This document shows positions 26,986 through 36,371 of a stretch of DNA of 64,000 bases, in pieces. Both the position numbers and the translations under genes were made by a program. The notes below the pieces were generated by a model. The model worked only from the letters and a program-made list of their open reading frames with translations, made no database searches and had not been told where the DNA came from. The stretch spans positions 1-64,000 of the forward strand of contig JAFSGG010000037.1 in the NCBI GenBank assembly GCA_017434775.1. Direction: 5' to 3'. The stretch comes from Clostridia bacterium (GTDB taxonomy: Bacteria > Bacillota > Clostridia > Christensenellales > Aristaeellaceae). Within the stretch, counting starts at the first letter, position 1. The number at the start of each line of letters is the position of its first letter.

Positions 26986-27066
26986 GTATATTTTTCAAAT
27001 TTTTTCATTTCCCGAAAAATATTCTCTTCTTTTTTCTCAGCTCCTTCCTATTTCCTTTACAATAGA

Positions 27067-27095
27067 TTGACACATTTTTCCCCATCGGGTAAAAT
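27067..27095 (+). promoter_or_regulatory. Sigma-A promoter of the capA-like gene
   Basis: Consensus TTGACA at 27067-27072, spacer 17, TAAAAT at 27090-27095. Confidence 0.85.
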
Positions 27096-27126
27096 AGAAG
27101 GGATGAATGAATGAGAGGTTCACGCT

Positions 27127-28227
27127 ATGCGTCTGATCACTTTATGGATGGCATTTCTGTTGCTGTTTTCCATTGCTATTGCAGAAGAAACCCCGGTCAC
27201 CCTTTATGAAGCGCCCCTTCAGGTAACCCTCACCTTTACCGGCGATTGCACACTTGGCAATACGCCCCTTTTGCGTGGCCGCCCCGCAGGCTTTGAAAAC
27301 CATGTGGAAGAAAACGGCATAGAATACCCTTTTGCCAATGTAGCAGAGCTTTTTGCTCAGGATGACCTGACCATCATCAATCTGGAAGGCACATTCCACG
27401 ATTCCGAAGAAGGGGTGTCCAAGGGAAAAACCTATACCTTCCGCTCCCCCACCGCCTATGCTCAGATGCTGCCCCAGGCTTCTGTGGAAGTTTGCTATCT
27501 GGGCAATAATCATGTGTATGATTACGGCGAACCGGGCTATCTTTCCACCACGAAAGCCTTGGAGGAAAACGGTATCCGCTGGTTCGGCAGCACGGAATTC
27601 GGCAACGAAACCTTTATCTATGAAAAGGGCAATGCAAAAATCGGCTTTGTGTCCATCTATATCTCCCATTGGTGGCAGGATGGCATGGGCAATGAAATGA
27701 AGGAGACCGTACGCCGGCTGAAGGAAGAAGAAGGATGCCAGGTGGTGATTGCCTGTATTCACGGCGGTGTGGAATACGATAAGCGCCACGATAAAAATCA
27801 GGAAAAAATGGCCGATGCTTTTATCCGCTACGGCGCCGATCTTGTGGTGGGCAATCATCCCCACGTGATTCAGGGGCTGCGGGTGGAAAGCGGCAGGACC
27901 ACCCTGTGGAGTCTTGGCAATTTCGTCTTTGGCGGCAATAAAGAAGTCAAATCCATCCGAACCTACATCGCCCGCTTCACCCTCTCCTTTGATGAAAACG
28001 GCACCTACCTTGGCCATCAGCTGAACATCATTCCGGCGCATATGAGCGGCAACAAGGAGAAAAATAATTATCAGCCCATCCTCATTCAGGATGAAAAAGA
28101 GGCCGGCAAAATCCTGGAAGCCATCCAATACGATGTGAAAAAGCTGAAACTGAAGCCCTGGCAGCCCGGCATCGGCGCGCTGCAGGAATTTGTTCCGGCT
28201 CCAGCCCCTCAAACCCTTGCAAAATAA
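27127..28227 (+). CDS. CapA-family extracellular metallophosphatase-like protein
   Basis: 366 residues. Sec signal peptide of about 19 residues, then the CapA fold: TFTGDCTLGN, INLEGTFHD, LGNNHVYDYGEPGY, IACIHGGVEYD and VVGNHPHVIQG. All the expected metal-ligand Asp/Asn/His residues are present, in contrast to the second CapA homologue at 34239. The family was named for poly-gamma-glutamate capsule synthesis, but many members have unknown cell-surface roles; no capBC genes are nearby. hprK has its own promoter downstream. Confidence 0.88.
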   Translation: MRLITLWMAFLLLFSIAIAEETPVTLYEAPLQVTLTFTGDCTLGNTPLLRGRPAGFENHVEENGIEYPFANVAELFAQDDLTIINLEGTFHDSEEGVSKGKTYTFRSPTAYAQMLPQASVEVCYLGNNHVYDYGEPGYLSTTKALEENGIRWFGSTEFGNETFIYEKGNAKIGFVSIYISHWWQDGMGNEMKETVRRLKEEEGCQVVIACIHGGVEYDKRHDKNQEKMADAFIRYGADLVVGNHPHVIQGLRVESGRTTLWSLGNFVFGGNKEVKSIRTYIARFTLSFDENGTYLGHQLNIIPAHMSGNKEKNNYQPILIQDEKEAGKILEAIQYDVKKLKLKPWQPGIGALQEFVPAPAPQTLAK

Positions 28228-28245
28228 CGCTTTCAGCGGTATAAT
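28217..28245 (+). promoter_or_regulatory. Sigma-A promoter of hprK
   Basis: TTGCAA at 28217-28222, spacer 17, TATAAT at 28240-28245. The -35 overlaps the end of the capA-like gene. Confidence 0.75.
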
Positions 28246-28283
28246 ATTTTCCTGCAATATCCAATAGGATGGAGGCATTTTCA

Positions 28284-29207
28284 TTGGTTAACGTACAGGA
28301 TTTTATCAAAACCCTCAATCTGCAGGTGCTGTCCTCCACTTCCCGGGAAGCGTGGGATATTCCTTCCGTGGAACTGAACCGGCCCGGCCTGCAGTTCGTG
28401 GGCTTTTATGAGCATTTCGCCTATGAACGTCCTCAGGTCGTAGGTCTGGTGGAAATGACGTATCTGGAATCCCTTTCCGAAGAGGAACGAAAAAAACGTT
28501 TAGAGCAGTATTTCTCCTACCCCATCCCCTGCGTCATTTTCTGCCGGGGTATGATGCCCACGGACGATATCGTCACGCTTGCCAAGGCGCACGACGTGGC
28601 ACTGCTGCGCAGTGAGGAAATGACCACTAAGTTCACCGTAAACGCCATGAACTACCTGAACCGTGTGCTGGCTCCCCGGTCCACGCTGCACGGCGTGCTG
28701 GTGGATGTTTACGGCGTGGGCATCCTGATTACCGGCGAAAGCGGCGTGGGCAAGAGCGAAACGGCGCTGGAGTTGGTCAAGCGCGGGCATCAGCTGGTGG
28801 CTGACGACGTAGTGGATATCAGCAAGGTGAATGATAAGCGGCTGGTGGGTGAAAGCCCCGAAACCATCCGCCACTTCATGGAAATCCGCGGCATCGGCAT
28901 CATCGATATCCGGGCCATGTACGGTATTGGTTCCGTTATGATGAGCCGTTCCATTGATCTGGTGATCCATCTGGAACACTGGAAAGAAAAGAAAGCCTAT
29001 GATCGCCTGGGACTCTCCGAAGATTTCACCACCATCATGGATGTGCGCATTCCCCAGGTGGTGCTGCCCGTGCGTCCCGGCCGCAACCTTGCCATTATCA
29101 TTGAAGTGGCTGCCCGGAACTTTAGCCTCAAGCGGATGGGTTATTCCGCCGCCAAGGAACTGGACCGGCGCCTGAACGAAATGATGGGCCTGAATATGCC
29201 CAAATAA
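28284..29207 (+). CDS. hprK: HPr kinase/phosphorylase
   Basis: Phosphorylates Ser46 of HPr to signal carbon catabolite repression and removes it when sugar is scarce. 307 residues from TTG 28284, eight bases after GGAGG; an upstream ATG at 28269 sits over that ribosome site. Walker A GESGVGKSE at 151-159; HPrK signature EIRGIGIIDIRAMYG in the C-terminal domain. Together with the downstream ROK kinase it suggests a sugar-control cluster. Confidence 0.96.
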   Translation: MVNVQDFIKTLNLQVLSSTSREAWDIPSVELNRPGLQFVGFYEHFAYERPQVVGLVEMTYLESLSEEERKKRLEQYFSYPIPCVIFCRGMMPTDDIVTLAKAHDVALLRSEEMTTKFTVNAMNYLNRVLAPRSTLHGVLVDVYGVGILITGESGVGKSETALELVKRGHQLVADDVVDISKVNDKRLVGESPETIRHFMEIRGIGIIDIRAMYGIGSVMMSRSIDLVIHLEHWKEKKAYDRLGLSEDFTTIMDVRIPQVVLPVRPGRNLAIIIEVAARNFSLKRMGYSAAKELDRRLNEMMGLNMPK

Positions 29208-29225
29208 CCGAAGGAGGATATCATT

Positions 29226-30173
29226 ATGGTATATATCGGCGTAGACCTTGGCGGTACCAATATCGCCGTGGGCGTTGTGAACGAAAAATGGGAAGTGGTG
29301 GCTCAAGCTTCCACCAAAACCCTGGCCAGCCGTCCTTATCAGGAAATCATCCGGGATATGGCCGTCTGCGCAGACAAAGCCCTCAGCCAGCTGGGCCTGA
29401 CGCATAACGATGTGAACAGCATCGGCGTGGGCATTCCCGGCGCTGCCGATGAAGAAGGCAACGTGATCTTCTGCACCAATCTGGGCTGGAAGGATATCCC
29501 CCTGCGCACGGAACTGCAAAAATACATCAATAAGCCCGTTTATGTGGGCAATGATGCCACGGTGGCTGCCCTGGCTGAAAGCTATGCCGGTGTCAGCGCC
29601 GGCTGCTCCTCCAGCATTTTCCTGACGCTGGGTACCGGCGTCGGCGGCGGCATCATCATCAACGGCAAGCCCTGGAACGGTGTCCACGGCGTGGCCAGTG
29701 AACTGGGCCACACCATTCTGGTGGCTGGCGGCGAACCCTGCTCCTGCGGCAACCGCGGCTGCCTGGAACGCTATACCAGCGCTACTGCCATCATCCGCAT
29801 GGCCAAAGAAGCCGTCAAGGAAAATCCCGATTGCGCCATTATGAAAAAGGCCGGCGGCAACCCCGACCGCATCAACGCCAAGCTGGTTATTGATGCCGCC
29901 AAGGAAAAGGATCCCGTGGGCATGAAGGTATTCGATCAGTACACCGATTATCTGGCCATGGCCTGCAATAACATCATTCAGTTCATGGATCCCGATATGG
30001 TGGTGCTGGGCGGCGGCGTCAGCTACGCCGGTGATTTCCTGGTGGAAGCCGTCCGCGCCAAGGTGCCCAACTATATCCTGAATAAAACGCTGCCCTATTC
30101 CCGCATTGAACTGGCCACGCTTCGCAACGAAGCCGGCATTATCGGTGCCGCCCTGCTGGGTGCCGCCCAATAA
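29226..30173 (+). CDS. glcK: ROK-family glucokinase
   Basis: 315 residues. ATP site [13 protein letters not shown], catalytic Asp in [11 protein letters not shown], and the ROK zinc signature [15 protein letters not shown]. Phosphorylates cytoplasmic glucose, such as that released by the glycosidases in this window. It follows hprK by 18 bases and precedes asnS by 20 bases in one apparent operon. Confidence 0.93.
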   Translation: MVYIGVDLGGTNIAVGVVNEKWEVVAQASTKTLASRPYQEIIRDMAVCADKALSQLGLTHNDVNSIGVGIPGAADEEGNVIFCTNLGWKDIPLRTELQKYINKPVYVGNDATVAALAESYAGVSAGCSSSIFLTLGTGVGGGIIINGKPWNGVHGVASELGHTILVAGGEPCSCGNRGCLERYTSATAIIRMAKEAVKENPDCAIMKKAGGNPDRINAKLVIDAAKEKDPVGMKVFDQYTDYLAMACNNIIQFMDPDMVVLGGGVSYAGDFLVEAVRAKVPNYILNKTLPYSRIELATLRNEAGIIGAALLGAAQ

Positions 30174-30193
30174 ACGAACGGAGGAAACAAACC

Positions 30194-31579
30194 ATGCAAT
30201 ACGATATCCGTACTCTTTACCGCCAGACCCCTGCTCATGGCGATACCGTCACCGTTTCCGGCTGGGTGCGTACCCTGCGCGACAGCAAGGCCTTTGCTTT
30301 CATCGAACTTAACGACGGCACCTTCTTCAAAAACGTGCAGATCGTCTGTGACGAAAGCCTGGCAAACTTCAAAGAAGTAGTCAAAACCACCCTGGGCAGC
30401 GCCCTGACCATCGAAGGCAGCCTGGTGCACACCCCCGAAATGAAGCAGCCCTTTGAAATCCATGCCACCAAAGTGGAAATCGTTGGCCTGGCCGATCCTT
30501 CCTACCCCCTGCAAAAGAAACGCCACACCGTGGAATATCTGCGCACACAGGCTCACCTGCGTCCCCGCACCAACCTGTTCTCCGCCGTCTTCCGCATCCG
30601 TTCCCTGGCAGCGCAGGCCATTCACTCCTTCTTCGCCAGCCGCAATTTCGTCTATGTGCACACCCCCCTCATCACCGGCAGCGATTGTGAAGGCGCCGGC
30701 GAAATGTTCCGGGTGACCACCCTGGATCTGCAGAACCTGCCCCGGGACGAAAAGGGCAATGTAAAGGAAAACGAAGACTTCTTCGGCAAGCCCGCTTCCC
30801 TCACCGTGTCCGGCCAACTCAATGGCGAATGCTACGCCATGGCCTTCCGTAATATCTACACCTTCGGCCCCACCTTCCGTGCCGAAAAGAGCTATACCCC
30901 CCGTCATGCTGCTGAATTCTGGATGATCGAACCGGAAATCGCCTTTGCCGATCTGGAAGACGATATGATGCTGGCGGAAGATATGCTGCATTATGTGATT
31001 TCCGATGTGCTGGAAAAGGCTCCGGAAGAATTGCAGTTCCTCAACCAGTTTGTGGATAAGGGCCTCATCGAGCGTCTGCAGCATGTGGCCACCAGCAAAT
31101 TTGCCCGCTGCAGCTACACCGAAGCCATCGATATCCTGCAGAAGGCGGATAAAGATTTTGAATACAAGGTCTTCTGGGGCATGGATATCCAGACCGAACA
31201 CGAACGGTATCTGGCTGAACAGCACTTTGGCTGCCCCGTATGCGTGTACAACTATCCCAAGGATATCAAAGCCTTCTATATGCGCCAGAACGACGACGGC
31301 AAAACCGTTGCCGCTGTGGACGTGCTGGTGCCCGGCATCGGCGAACTGATTGGCGGCAGCCAGCGCGAAGAGCGGCTGGATGTATTGGAACAGCGCATTG
31401 ACGAGCTGGGCCTCGGCCGTGAAAACTATTGGTGGTATCTGGAACTGCGCAAGTTCGGTACCGCGCCCCACGCCGGTTTCGGCCTGGGCTTTGAACGCCT
31501 GATCATGTACCTCACCGGCGTTTCCAACATCCGCGACGTGCTGCCCTTCCCCCGCACCACCGGCAGCGCCGAATTCTGA
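30194..31579 (+). CDS. asnS: Asparaginyl-tRNA synthetase
   Basis: Class IIb synthetase, 461 residues. An N-terminal OB-fold anticodon domain ([18 protein letters not shown]) is followed by a catalytic domain with motif 2 around [12 protein letters not shown] and motif 3 [15 protein letters not shown]. Assigned AsnS rather than AspS from length and the [14 protein letters not shown] segment. Confidence 0.95.
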   Translation: MQYDIRTLYRQTPAHGDTVTVSGWVRTLRDSKAFAFIELNDGTFFKNVQIVCDESLANFKEVVKTTLGSALTIEGSLVHTPEMKQPFEIHATKVEIVGLADPSYPLQKKRHTVEYLRTQAHLRPRTNLFSAVFRIRSLAAQAIHSFFASRNFVYVHTPLITGSDCEGAGEMFRVTTLDLQNLPRDEKGNVKENEDFFGKPASLTVSGQLNGECYAMAFRNIYTFGPTFRAEKSYTPRHAAEFWMIEPEIAFADLEDDMMLAEDMLHYVISDVLEKAPEELQFLNQFVDKGLIERLQHVATSKFARCSYTEAIDILQKADKDFEYKVFWGMDIQTEHERYLAEQHFGCPVCVYNYPKDIKAFYMRQNDDGKTVAAVDVLVPGIGELIGGSQREERLDVLEQRIDELGLGRENYWWYLELRKFGTAPHAGFGLGFERLIMYLTGVSNIRDVLPFPRTTGSAEF

Positions 31580-31585
31580 TTCTTA

Positions 31586-31617
31586 AACGGGCAGGCTGAC
31601 CCCTGCCTGTTTTTTTG
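31586..31617 (+). terminator. Terminator of the hprK-glcK-asnS operon
   Basis: Stem GGGCAGG/CCTGCCT, loop CTGACC, then a run of seven T. Confidence 0.85.
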
Positions 31618-31656
31618 TAAACTTTTTTATGATCCATACGAATCGGGCGGCCTTTC

Positions 31657-31685
31657 TTGAAATCATAGCCAAAGTATGCTATAAT
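31657..31685 (+). promoter_or_regulatory. Strong promoter of the secreted 503-residue protein
   Basis: TTGAAA at 31657-31662, spacer 17, TATAAT at 31680-31685, with an extended -10 TGC. Confidence 0.85.
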
Positions 31686-31723
31686 AATGCACGAAATTTT
31701 TCCTGCCGGAAGGAGGCGTCCAT

Positions 31724-33235
31724 ATGCGCAAATTTGCCCTTCTTTTCCTTGTTGTTTTATTGCTGTCCGTTGCCGCAGTGGCGGCTGCCGAAGAATACAC
31801 ATTTTCGGAAGGTCTTTTTTCCATCGAACTGAACCCCAAGGATTATGACGTGGTGCTGACCCCCTATAATCTGCCGGCTCATCGGGAATGGATTGAAGAG
31901 CAGGGCATGGATTATGATATTGAAGTGCGCCGCTTTGAAAGTGAATCCATCCTGCTCCGTGCTCACGACAGCAAAAACGGCCGCATTTTCGTGGTCACCG
32001 CCGTAAAAAATCTGGATGCGGAAATGTATTTTGATTTAAACGAGCAGGACGATTCCATGCGCAAGGAATTTCGTCAGTCCCACACCAATGGCAGCGCCTA
32101 TGGCATTTTAGGCTATACCTACTCTTCTGCCGCCTGGCAAAAATACAGTAACGATGTGCAGCGTTTCCTGCACTCCGCTTATTCCCTCCATCAGAACGGC
32201 CAATTGTACTGCACCGGCTATCAGCGCCGCACCATCCGCAACGGCTATACCATCACCCTGGACATGCAGGTTTACGGCCACAAAGCCAATAAGAACGACG
32301 AAAAAGAATTGCAGACCATCATGAAATCCCTGCGCTTCACGTCCATCCTGCCCATGCCGGAGCTGCCCATCAAGCTGAATTTCACCTCTGCTCCGCCTCA
32401 GGAAACCAGCGACGACACCTTTACCATCAAGGGTACTTCCGAAAAGAAAGCCGTGGTTACGGCAACGGTGATGTCCTTTGGCTCTTCCAATGCCCTTACT
32501 TTCCGTGATACCGCATCCAATAACGGTTCCTTCTCCATGAAGGTGCAGCTGCCCTCTCAGGGCGTCTACACCATCACCGTCACCGCTGAAAAGGAAGGCT
32601 GTATCACCGCTCAGCGCATGTTCTCCGTCACCTATCAGAAGGGCATGCTCAGCGTGAACCTGACCACCATCCCCGGCGAATTCCTGACGGATGAAACCGT
32701 CATCACCGGCAGCACGGAAAAATATGCCACCACACAAGTATCCATGACGGGCCCCATCGACTATACCAAGTCTTCTTCTTCCCAGAATTTCAGCTTCAAG
32801 CTGGATACCAGTGCGGAAGGCAATTACCTGATCATCGTAAAAGTTACCAAAAAAGGCATGAATGAAAAGGTATATACCTTCAACTGTACCCGCACCTATA
32901 CCGATGTGGAACGCACCAACCGTCTGAAAAACGATTCCAAAGAATTTTCCTATAAAGATCTTTCCAAATCCGCCAACAAAGGCAAGCTATGCCGCCAGAC
33001 AGGCTATGTGGTGGAACTGAGCGAAACAAACGGTGAATGGCTGATGCTGTTTGCACTGGGTGTGAAGGGCGATGCGTACAAGGATCTTTGCTATGTGATC
33101 CTGGAAGAAGAACCCAGCGTGGCCATTGGCCAGCAATACACCCTTTACGGCATAGCTTCCGAAACCTACAGCATCATGACGGAGGAAGGCTCCATCAAAA
33201 TGTACCCCCGCATTGAAGGCTATTATCTGGAATAA
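31724..33235 (+). CDS. Secreted protein of unknown function with Ig-like repeats
   Basis: 503 residues. Cleavable signal peptide (about 1-22, ending AVAAA|EE). Residues 25-205 form a globular domain I do not recognise (EGLFSIELNPKDYDVV at its start). Two beta-rich Ig-like repeats follow (about 215-305 and 310-395), each with a TFTIKGTSEK or ETVITGSTEK type opening. A C-terminal OB-like domain (about 400-503, CRQTGYVVELSETNGEW) follows. No anchor motif or lipobox. Single-gene unit with its own promoter and terminator. Probable cell-envelope role, unproven. Confidence 0.8.
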   Translation: MRKFALLFLVVLLLSVAAVAAAEEYTFSEGLFSIELNPKDYDVVLTPYNLPAHREWIEEQGMDYDIEVRRFESESILLRAHDSKNGRIFVVTAVKNLDAEMYFDLNEQDDSMRKEFRQSHTNGSAYGILGYTYSSAAWQKYSNDVQRFLHSAYSLHQNGQLYCTGYQRRTIRNGYTITLDMQVYGHKANKNDEKELQTIMKSLRFTSILPMPELPIKLNFTSAPPQETSDDTFTIKGTSEKKAVVTATVMSFGSSNALTFRDTASNNGSFSMKVQLPSQGVYTITVTAEKEGCITAQRMFSVTYQKGMLSVNLTTIPGEFLTDETVITGSTEKYATTQVSMTGPIDYTKSSSSQNFSFKLDTSAEGNYLIIVKVTKKGMNEKVYTFNCTRTYTDVERTNRLKNDSKEFSYKDLSKSANKGKLCRQTGYVVELSETNGEWLMLFALGVKGDAYKDLCYVILEEEPSVAIGQQYTLYGIASETYSIMTEEGSIKMYPRIEGYYLE

Positions 33236-33252
33236 TCCCCATCCATAAAACC

Positions 33253-33281
33253 AAAGGCGCTGCAAACCGCAGCGCTTTTTT
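33253..33281 (+). terminator. Terminator of the secreted 503-residue protein gene
   Basis: Stem AAGGCGCTGC/GCAGCGCTTT, loop AAACC, then T tract. Confidence 0.85.
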
Positions 33282-33381
33282 GCACCATCTCCGTCCTCCT
33301 TCATACATTGAAACTGAAGGTGAAAGCAACCTTTCCCTTCCCCGGCGCAATAAGCGCACAATATCAAAGGAGGCGCTGCTC

Positions 33382-34203
33382 ATGTCTTTCTATTCTTACA
33401 AAAACGCCAATCCTGCCTGCTGCCCCGGCAATGTAAACGGCAACGTGCTGGACGGCCTGAATGAAAAAATCTGCATTCAGGTTCAGCGGGTGTACGACAG
33501 CTGCCTGCAGCAGCAACAGCTGACCGGCGTGGACGTAACCATCACCAGCTACGCGCAGGTGGTAAACAATTGCTGCTGCAATTCTTCTGCCTGCTGCGGC
33601 AATGAAACGGAAACCGTACCCCCTACATCTGCTCCCGTTCCCCCCATCACCTTTGAATCCTGCCGTTCCAGCACCATGGACGTGGATATCACCAATCTCA
33701 GTGTGGAACGCCTGTGTGATCGTCCTTGCTTTGCCCGGGTGCGTGGCAGCATTCAGATTCCCATCGATATTCTTTTCACCGACAGCCGCTGCATCGAATA
33801 CATCGGCAAGGGCGTCATTACCGTTAATCGGGATGTGCTGCTGGCTGTGCCTGATGAATCCATTGTTCCCTTCACGCTGGAAGGCATGGCCAGCGCTGTG
33901 TGCGTAGCCGGTTCCTATCTGGGAAACAATACCTTCCGTCTTACCATCTGCGTGACCATTGTTTTGAAAGTGCTGGCCAAGGTGGAAATTCTGGTGCCCA
34001 GCTATGGTTTTTGCAGCATTCCGCCCTGTGAAGAATTCGCTGATTCCGTCTGTGACGAGTTTTTCAGCCTGCCGCTTTTCCCGCCTGCCACGCTCTGCGA
34101 TGAAAGCGCTTTCCCCAACACCTGCAACAGCTGCAGCAGCTGTAACAATTGCAATAATGGCAACACTTGCAGTAACTGCGGCAATGGCTGCTGCGGACGC
34201 TAA
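33382..34203 (+). CDS. Cysteine-rich protein, possibly spore-surface/coat
   Basis: 273 residues from ATG 33382 behind AAAGGAGG. About thirty Cys, concentrated in an N-terminal cluster (ACCPGN), a CCCNSSACCGN block near residue 60 and a C-terminal tail made of Cys-Asn-Ser units ending CGNGCCGR. The central part (about 90-235) is a globular beta-rich domain (DVDITNLSVERLCDRPCFARVRG). No signal peptide. Such Cys-rich, low-complexity ends occur in spore coat and exosporium proteins that crosslink by disulphides. That role is inference from composition and the sporulating host. Confidence 0.72.
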   Translation: MSFYSYKNANPACCPGNVNGNVLDGLNEKICIQVQRVYDSCLQQQQLTGVDVTITSYAQVVNNCCCNSSACCGNETETVPPTSAPVPPITFESCRSSTMDVDITNLSVERLCDRPCFARVRGSIQIPIDILFTDSRCIEYIGKGVITVNRDVLLAVPDESIVPFTLEGMASAVCVAGSYLGNNTFRLTICVTIVLKVLAKVEILVPSYGFCSIPPCEEFADSVCDEFFSLPLFPPATLCDESAFPNTCNSCSSCNNCNNGNTCSNCGNGCCGR

Positions 34204-34228
34204 AAAAAAAGGAGGCCGAAAGGCCTCC
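34203..34228 (-). terminator. Terminator of the coaX-containing operon
   Basis: Seven-pair stem GGAGGCC/GGCCTCC with a four-base loop; eight T follow on the - strand. A short T run on + may also end the Cys-rich gene. Confidence 0.85.
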
Positions 34229-34238
34229 GTTTCCGTTT

Positions 34239-35546
34239 TTATTCGCCAAACGTCAATTGCAGCAGGCTGCTCAGGGCATTATCCGTTCTGGTCTTGCAGC
34301 GCTTCATCACGTCTTTCTGTGCACTGCTCATTTTTTCCGGGGCATCCTTGGCACTGGCAATCACCTGATAGGCATCCACGCCGCTGAACCGCTGTTTCCA
34401 GATATAGGTGGGGGTATAGCTCAATCCTTCAATCTGCACGCCGTTGCCTTTGCCGCGGATCTTCACATGCACCAGTGCGCCGGCCAAATCATTCCCTTCC
34501 CGGGACTCCGACAGCAACGTACCCATGGAATACAAAACCAGAGATTCTCTTTCTGTTCCGTCCGCATCCGACGTGCGCAGCTTGGCCGCCGGCAAAAGCC
34601 TGGAAGGACCGGTACCGACGATGATATCCGCACCGGCAGCCGTCAGTTCCATGGCCGTATCTCGCATCTGATCCGTCACCTGGGCAATATCCGTTTTGCT
34701 CCAGCGGTAATACACAATCACGCAGTGACAGCCCTGATTCCGGGCATTTGTGATCGCCTGCGTCAGTTCGTCTTCCGTCACCACGTTCAGAATTCCCTGA
34801 CCTGCTGTGGATTGCAGGGCGCTTGCCGCCTTGTTACTCAGTTTTTCGGTATAGCTGATCACTGCAATTCGCAGGCCGTTCTGCTCCACAATCAGCGTCT
34901 GCGCTGCCTGCCCGCCATTGATGCCGCAAGGGTTCAGCCCGTTCTGATACAGGATATCCGCTGTTTCCAGCGCGCTTTGTGCGCCGCTGGCCAGTGTATT
35001 CCCCTGGATCACGCCCACGTTGAAACCGGCACGATGCAATTCAACCGCAGCGGAAGGAGGACACTGCTGATCGTTGTATTTCCTTCCGACAGCATTCATC
35101 ACCTGGGGCAGAGAAACAATGCGTATTTCCCCCCGGTTATCCGCACCAATCTGGGACAGTACATTTTCAAAATCGCAATCCTGCAATTGTTTATCATACA
35201 CCGTATCGGAAATATTGCTTTCAAATGCCGCTTCTCCGGCCAGGGTCAGCGTAATCTCCGGCGGAGCATACTGCGGTGTCTGCTGCACTGTAGTTACCTG
35301 ATTCACCGGCACTGCCGGCGCCGCGCTTGGCATAACAACCGTTGTTACAATCTTCGGCGGCTCCTGGGTGGCAATGGGTGCACTGCTGCGGCCGGTTAAT
35401 ATCCCAGCCACCTGCATGGCACGCATGGGCACATCTGCGTCTGTACGAAAAAAGGCAAAAAGAACAAAGCAGCCACCCACAACCACCGCCGTAAACAGCA
35501 GCGTCAGTATGCTGGGCCAGGATAATTTCTTCTTCTCCTTTGCCAC
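34239..35546 (-). CDS. Membrane-anchored CapA-like protein with degenerate active site
   Basis: 435 residues from GTG 35546 with GGGGAGGG upstream. One N-terminal transmembrane helix (about 11-32), a Ser/Pro/Thr-rich spacer (about 45-95), then a CapA-type fold starting ITLTLAGEAAF. Where active CapA proteins have GD, NLE, NH, HWG and GHHPH motifs, this one reads GE, VSLP, QGN, YYRW and GTGPSR. The metal-binding His and Asp residues are therefore largely lost. It is probably a non-catalytic binding or scaffold version. Last gene of the operon with the ECF S-component and coaX. Confidence 0.78.
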   Translation of the reverse strand: MAKEKKKLSWPSILTLLFTAVVVGGCFVLFAFFRTDADVPMRAMQVAGILTGRSSAPIATQEPPKIVTTVVMPSAAPAVPVNQVTTVQQTPQYAPPEITLTLAGEAAFESNISDTVYDKQLQDCDFENVLSQIGADNRGEIRIVSLPQVMNAVGRKYNDQQCPPSAAVELHRAGFNVGVIQGNTLASGAQSALETADILYQNGLNPCGINGGQAAQTLIVEQNGLRIAVISYTEKLSNKAASALQSTAGQGILNVVTEDELTQAITNARNQGCHCVIVYYRWSKTDIAQVTDQMRDTAMELTAAGADIIVGTGPSRLLPAAKLRTSDADGTERESLVLYSMGTLLSESREGNDLAGALVHVKIRGKGNGVQIEGLSYTPTYIWKQRFSGVDAYQVIASAKDAPEKMSSAQKDVMKRCKTRTDNALSSLLQLTFGE

Positions 35547-35571
35547 GATGCGCCCTCCCCTTCCATCCGGT

Positions 35572-36342
35572 TCAGTTCTGATTCTTTTCCCAGATCAGCC
35601 GCAGGCCCTTCAGTGTCAGCAGCCCGTCAATCACATCGATCACACCGGCCTTTTCCGCAATCATCCGTGCCATACCGCCGGTGGCGATCACTTTGATATT
35701 TTTGCAGCCCATTTCCTTTTTGATCTGATTTACCAGATAATTCACCTGGCCCACATAGCCGTTGAGCACACCGCTTTGCAGATTGGCAATGGTGGTTTTT
35801 CCAAGCACATTGTCCGGCATCACCAGTTCAAAATGGGGCAGCTTGGCCGTACCGGAAACCAGTGCTTCACTGGTCAGCTTCACACCGGGGCAGATGCAGC
35901 CGCCCAGGAACGCGCCTTTTTCATCCAGCGCACCAAAGGTGGTGGCCGTGCCGAAATCAATGTAAATGCAGGGGCCGCCATAGAGCGTATAAGCCGCCAC
36001 CGCATTACAGATCCGGTCACTGCCCAGTTCCCGCGGATTTTCATAACGGATATCAATACCGGTTTTCACGCCAGGGGCCACCACCATGGGTTCCATCCCC
36101 AGATAATCACGGCACATATGCTCCACCGTGAAATTCACCGTAGGCACCACGGAAGACATGATAATGCCCTCAATCTTTTTTATATCCAGCTTTTCATGGG
36201 CAAACATCTGGTGGATCATTACGCCCATTTCATCGCTGGTATATTTCCGGGTGGTGGACAGGCGCCAGTAATGCACCATCTCTTCCCCCTCAAAAACGGC
36301 AATTTTGATGTTCGTATTGCCGATATCCAATGTGAGTATCAT
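35572..36342 (-). CDS. coaX: Type III pantothenate kinase
   Basis: First step of CoA synthesis. 256 residues from ATG 36342, seven bases after GGAGG; an in-frame GTG at 36348 is too near the ribosome site. ASKHA-fold motifs: LDIGNTNIKIAVFEG (phosphate-1), GSDRICNAVAAY and YIDFGTATTFGAL. CoaX needs a monovalent cation and is not feedback-inhibited by CoA. The ECF S-component gene lies directly upstream. Confidence 0.95.
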   Translation of the reverse strand: MILTLDIGNTNIKIAVFEGEEMVHYWRLSTTRKYTSDEMGVMIHQMFAHEKLDIKKIEGIIMSSVVPTVNFTVEHMCRDYLGMEPMVVAPGVKTGIDIRYENPRELGSDRICNAVAAYTLYGGPCIYIDFGTATTFGALDEKGAFLGGCICPGVKLTSEALVSGTAKLPHFELVMPDNVLGKTTIANLQSGVLNGYVGQVNYLVNQIKKEMGCKNIKVIATGGMARMIAEKAGVIDVIDGLLTLKGLRLIWEKNQN

Positions 36343-36371
36343 CTTCACGCCTCCAATATTTCAGCTGTTTT

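Noticed and set aside
33249..33281. Regulatory hairpin acting on the Cys-rich gene
   Set aside because: The structure has a T tract and follows the preceding stop, so it is a simple terminator.
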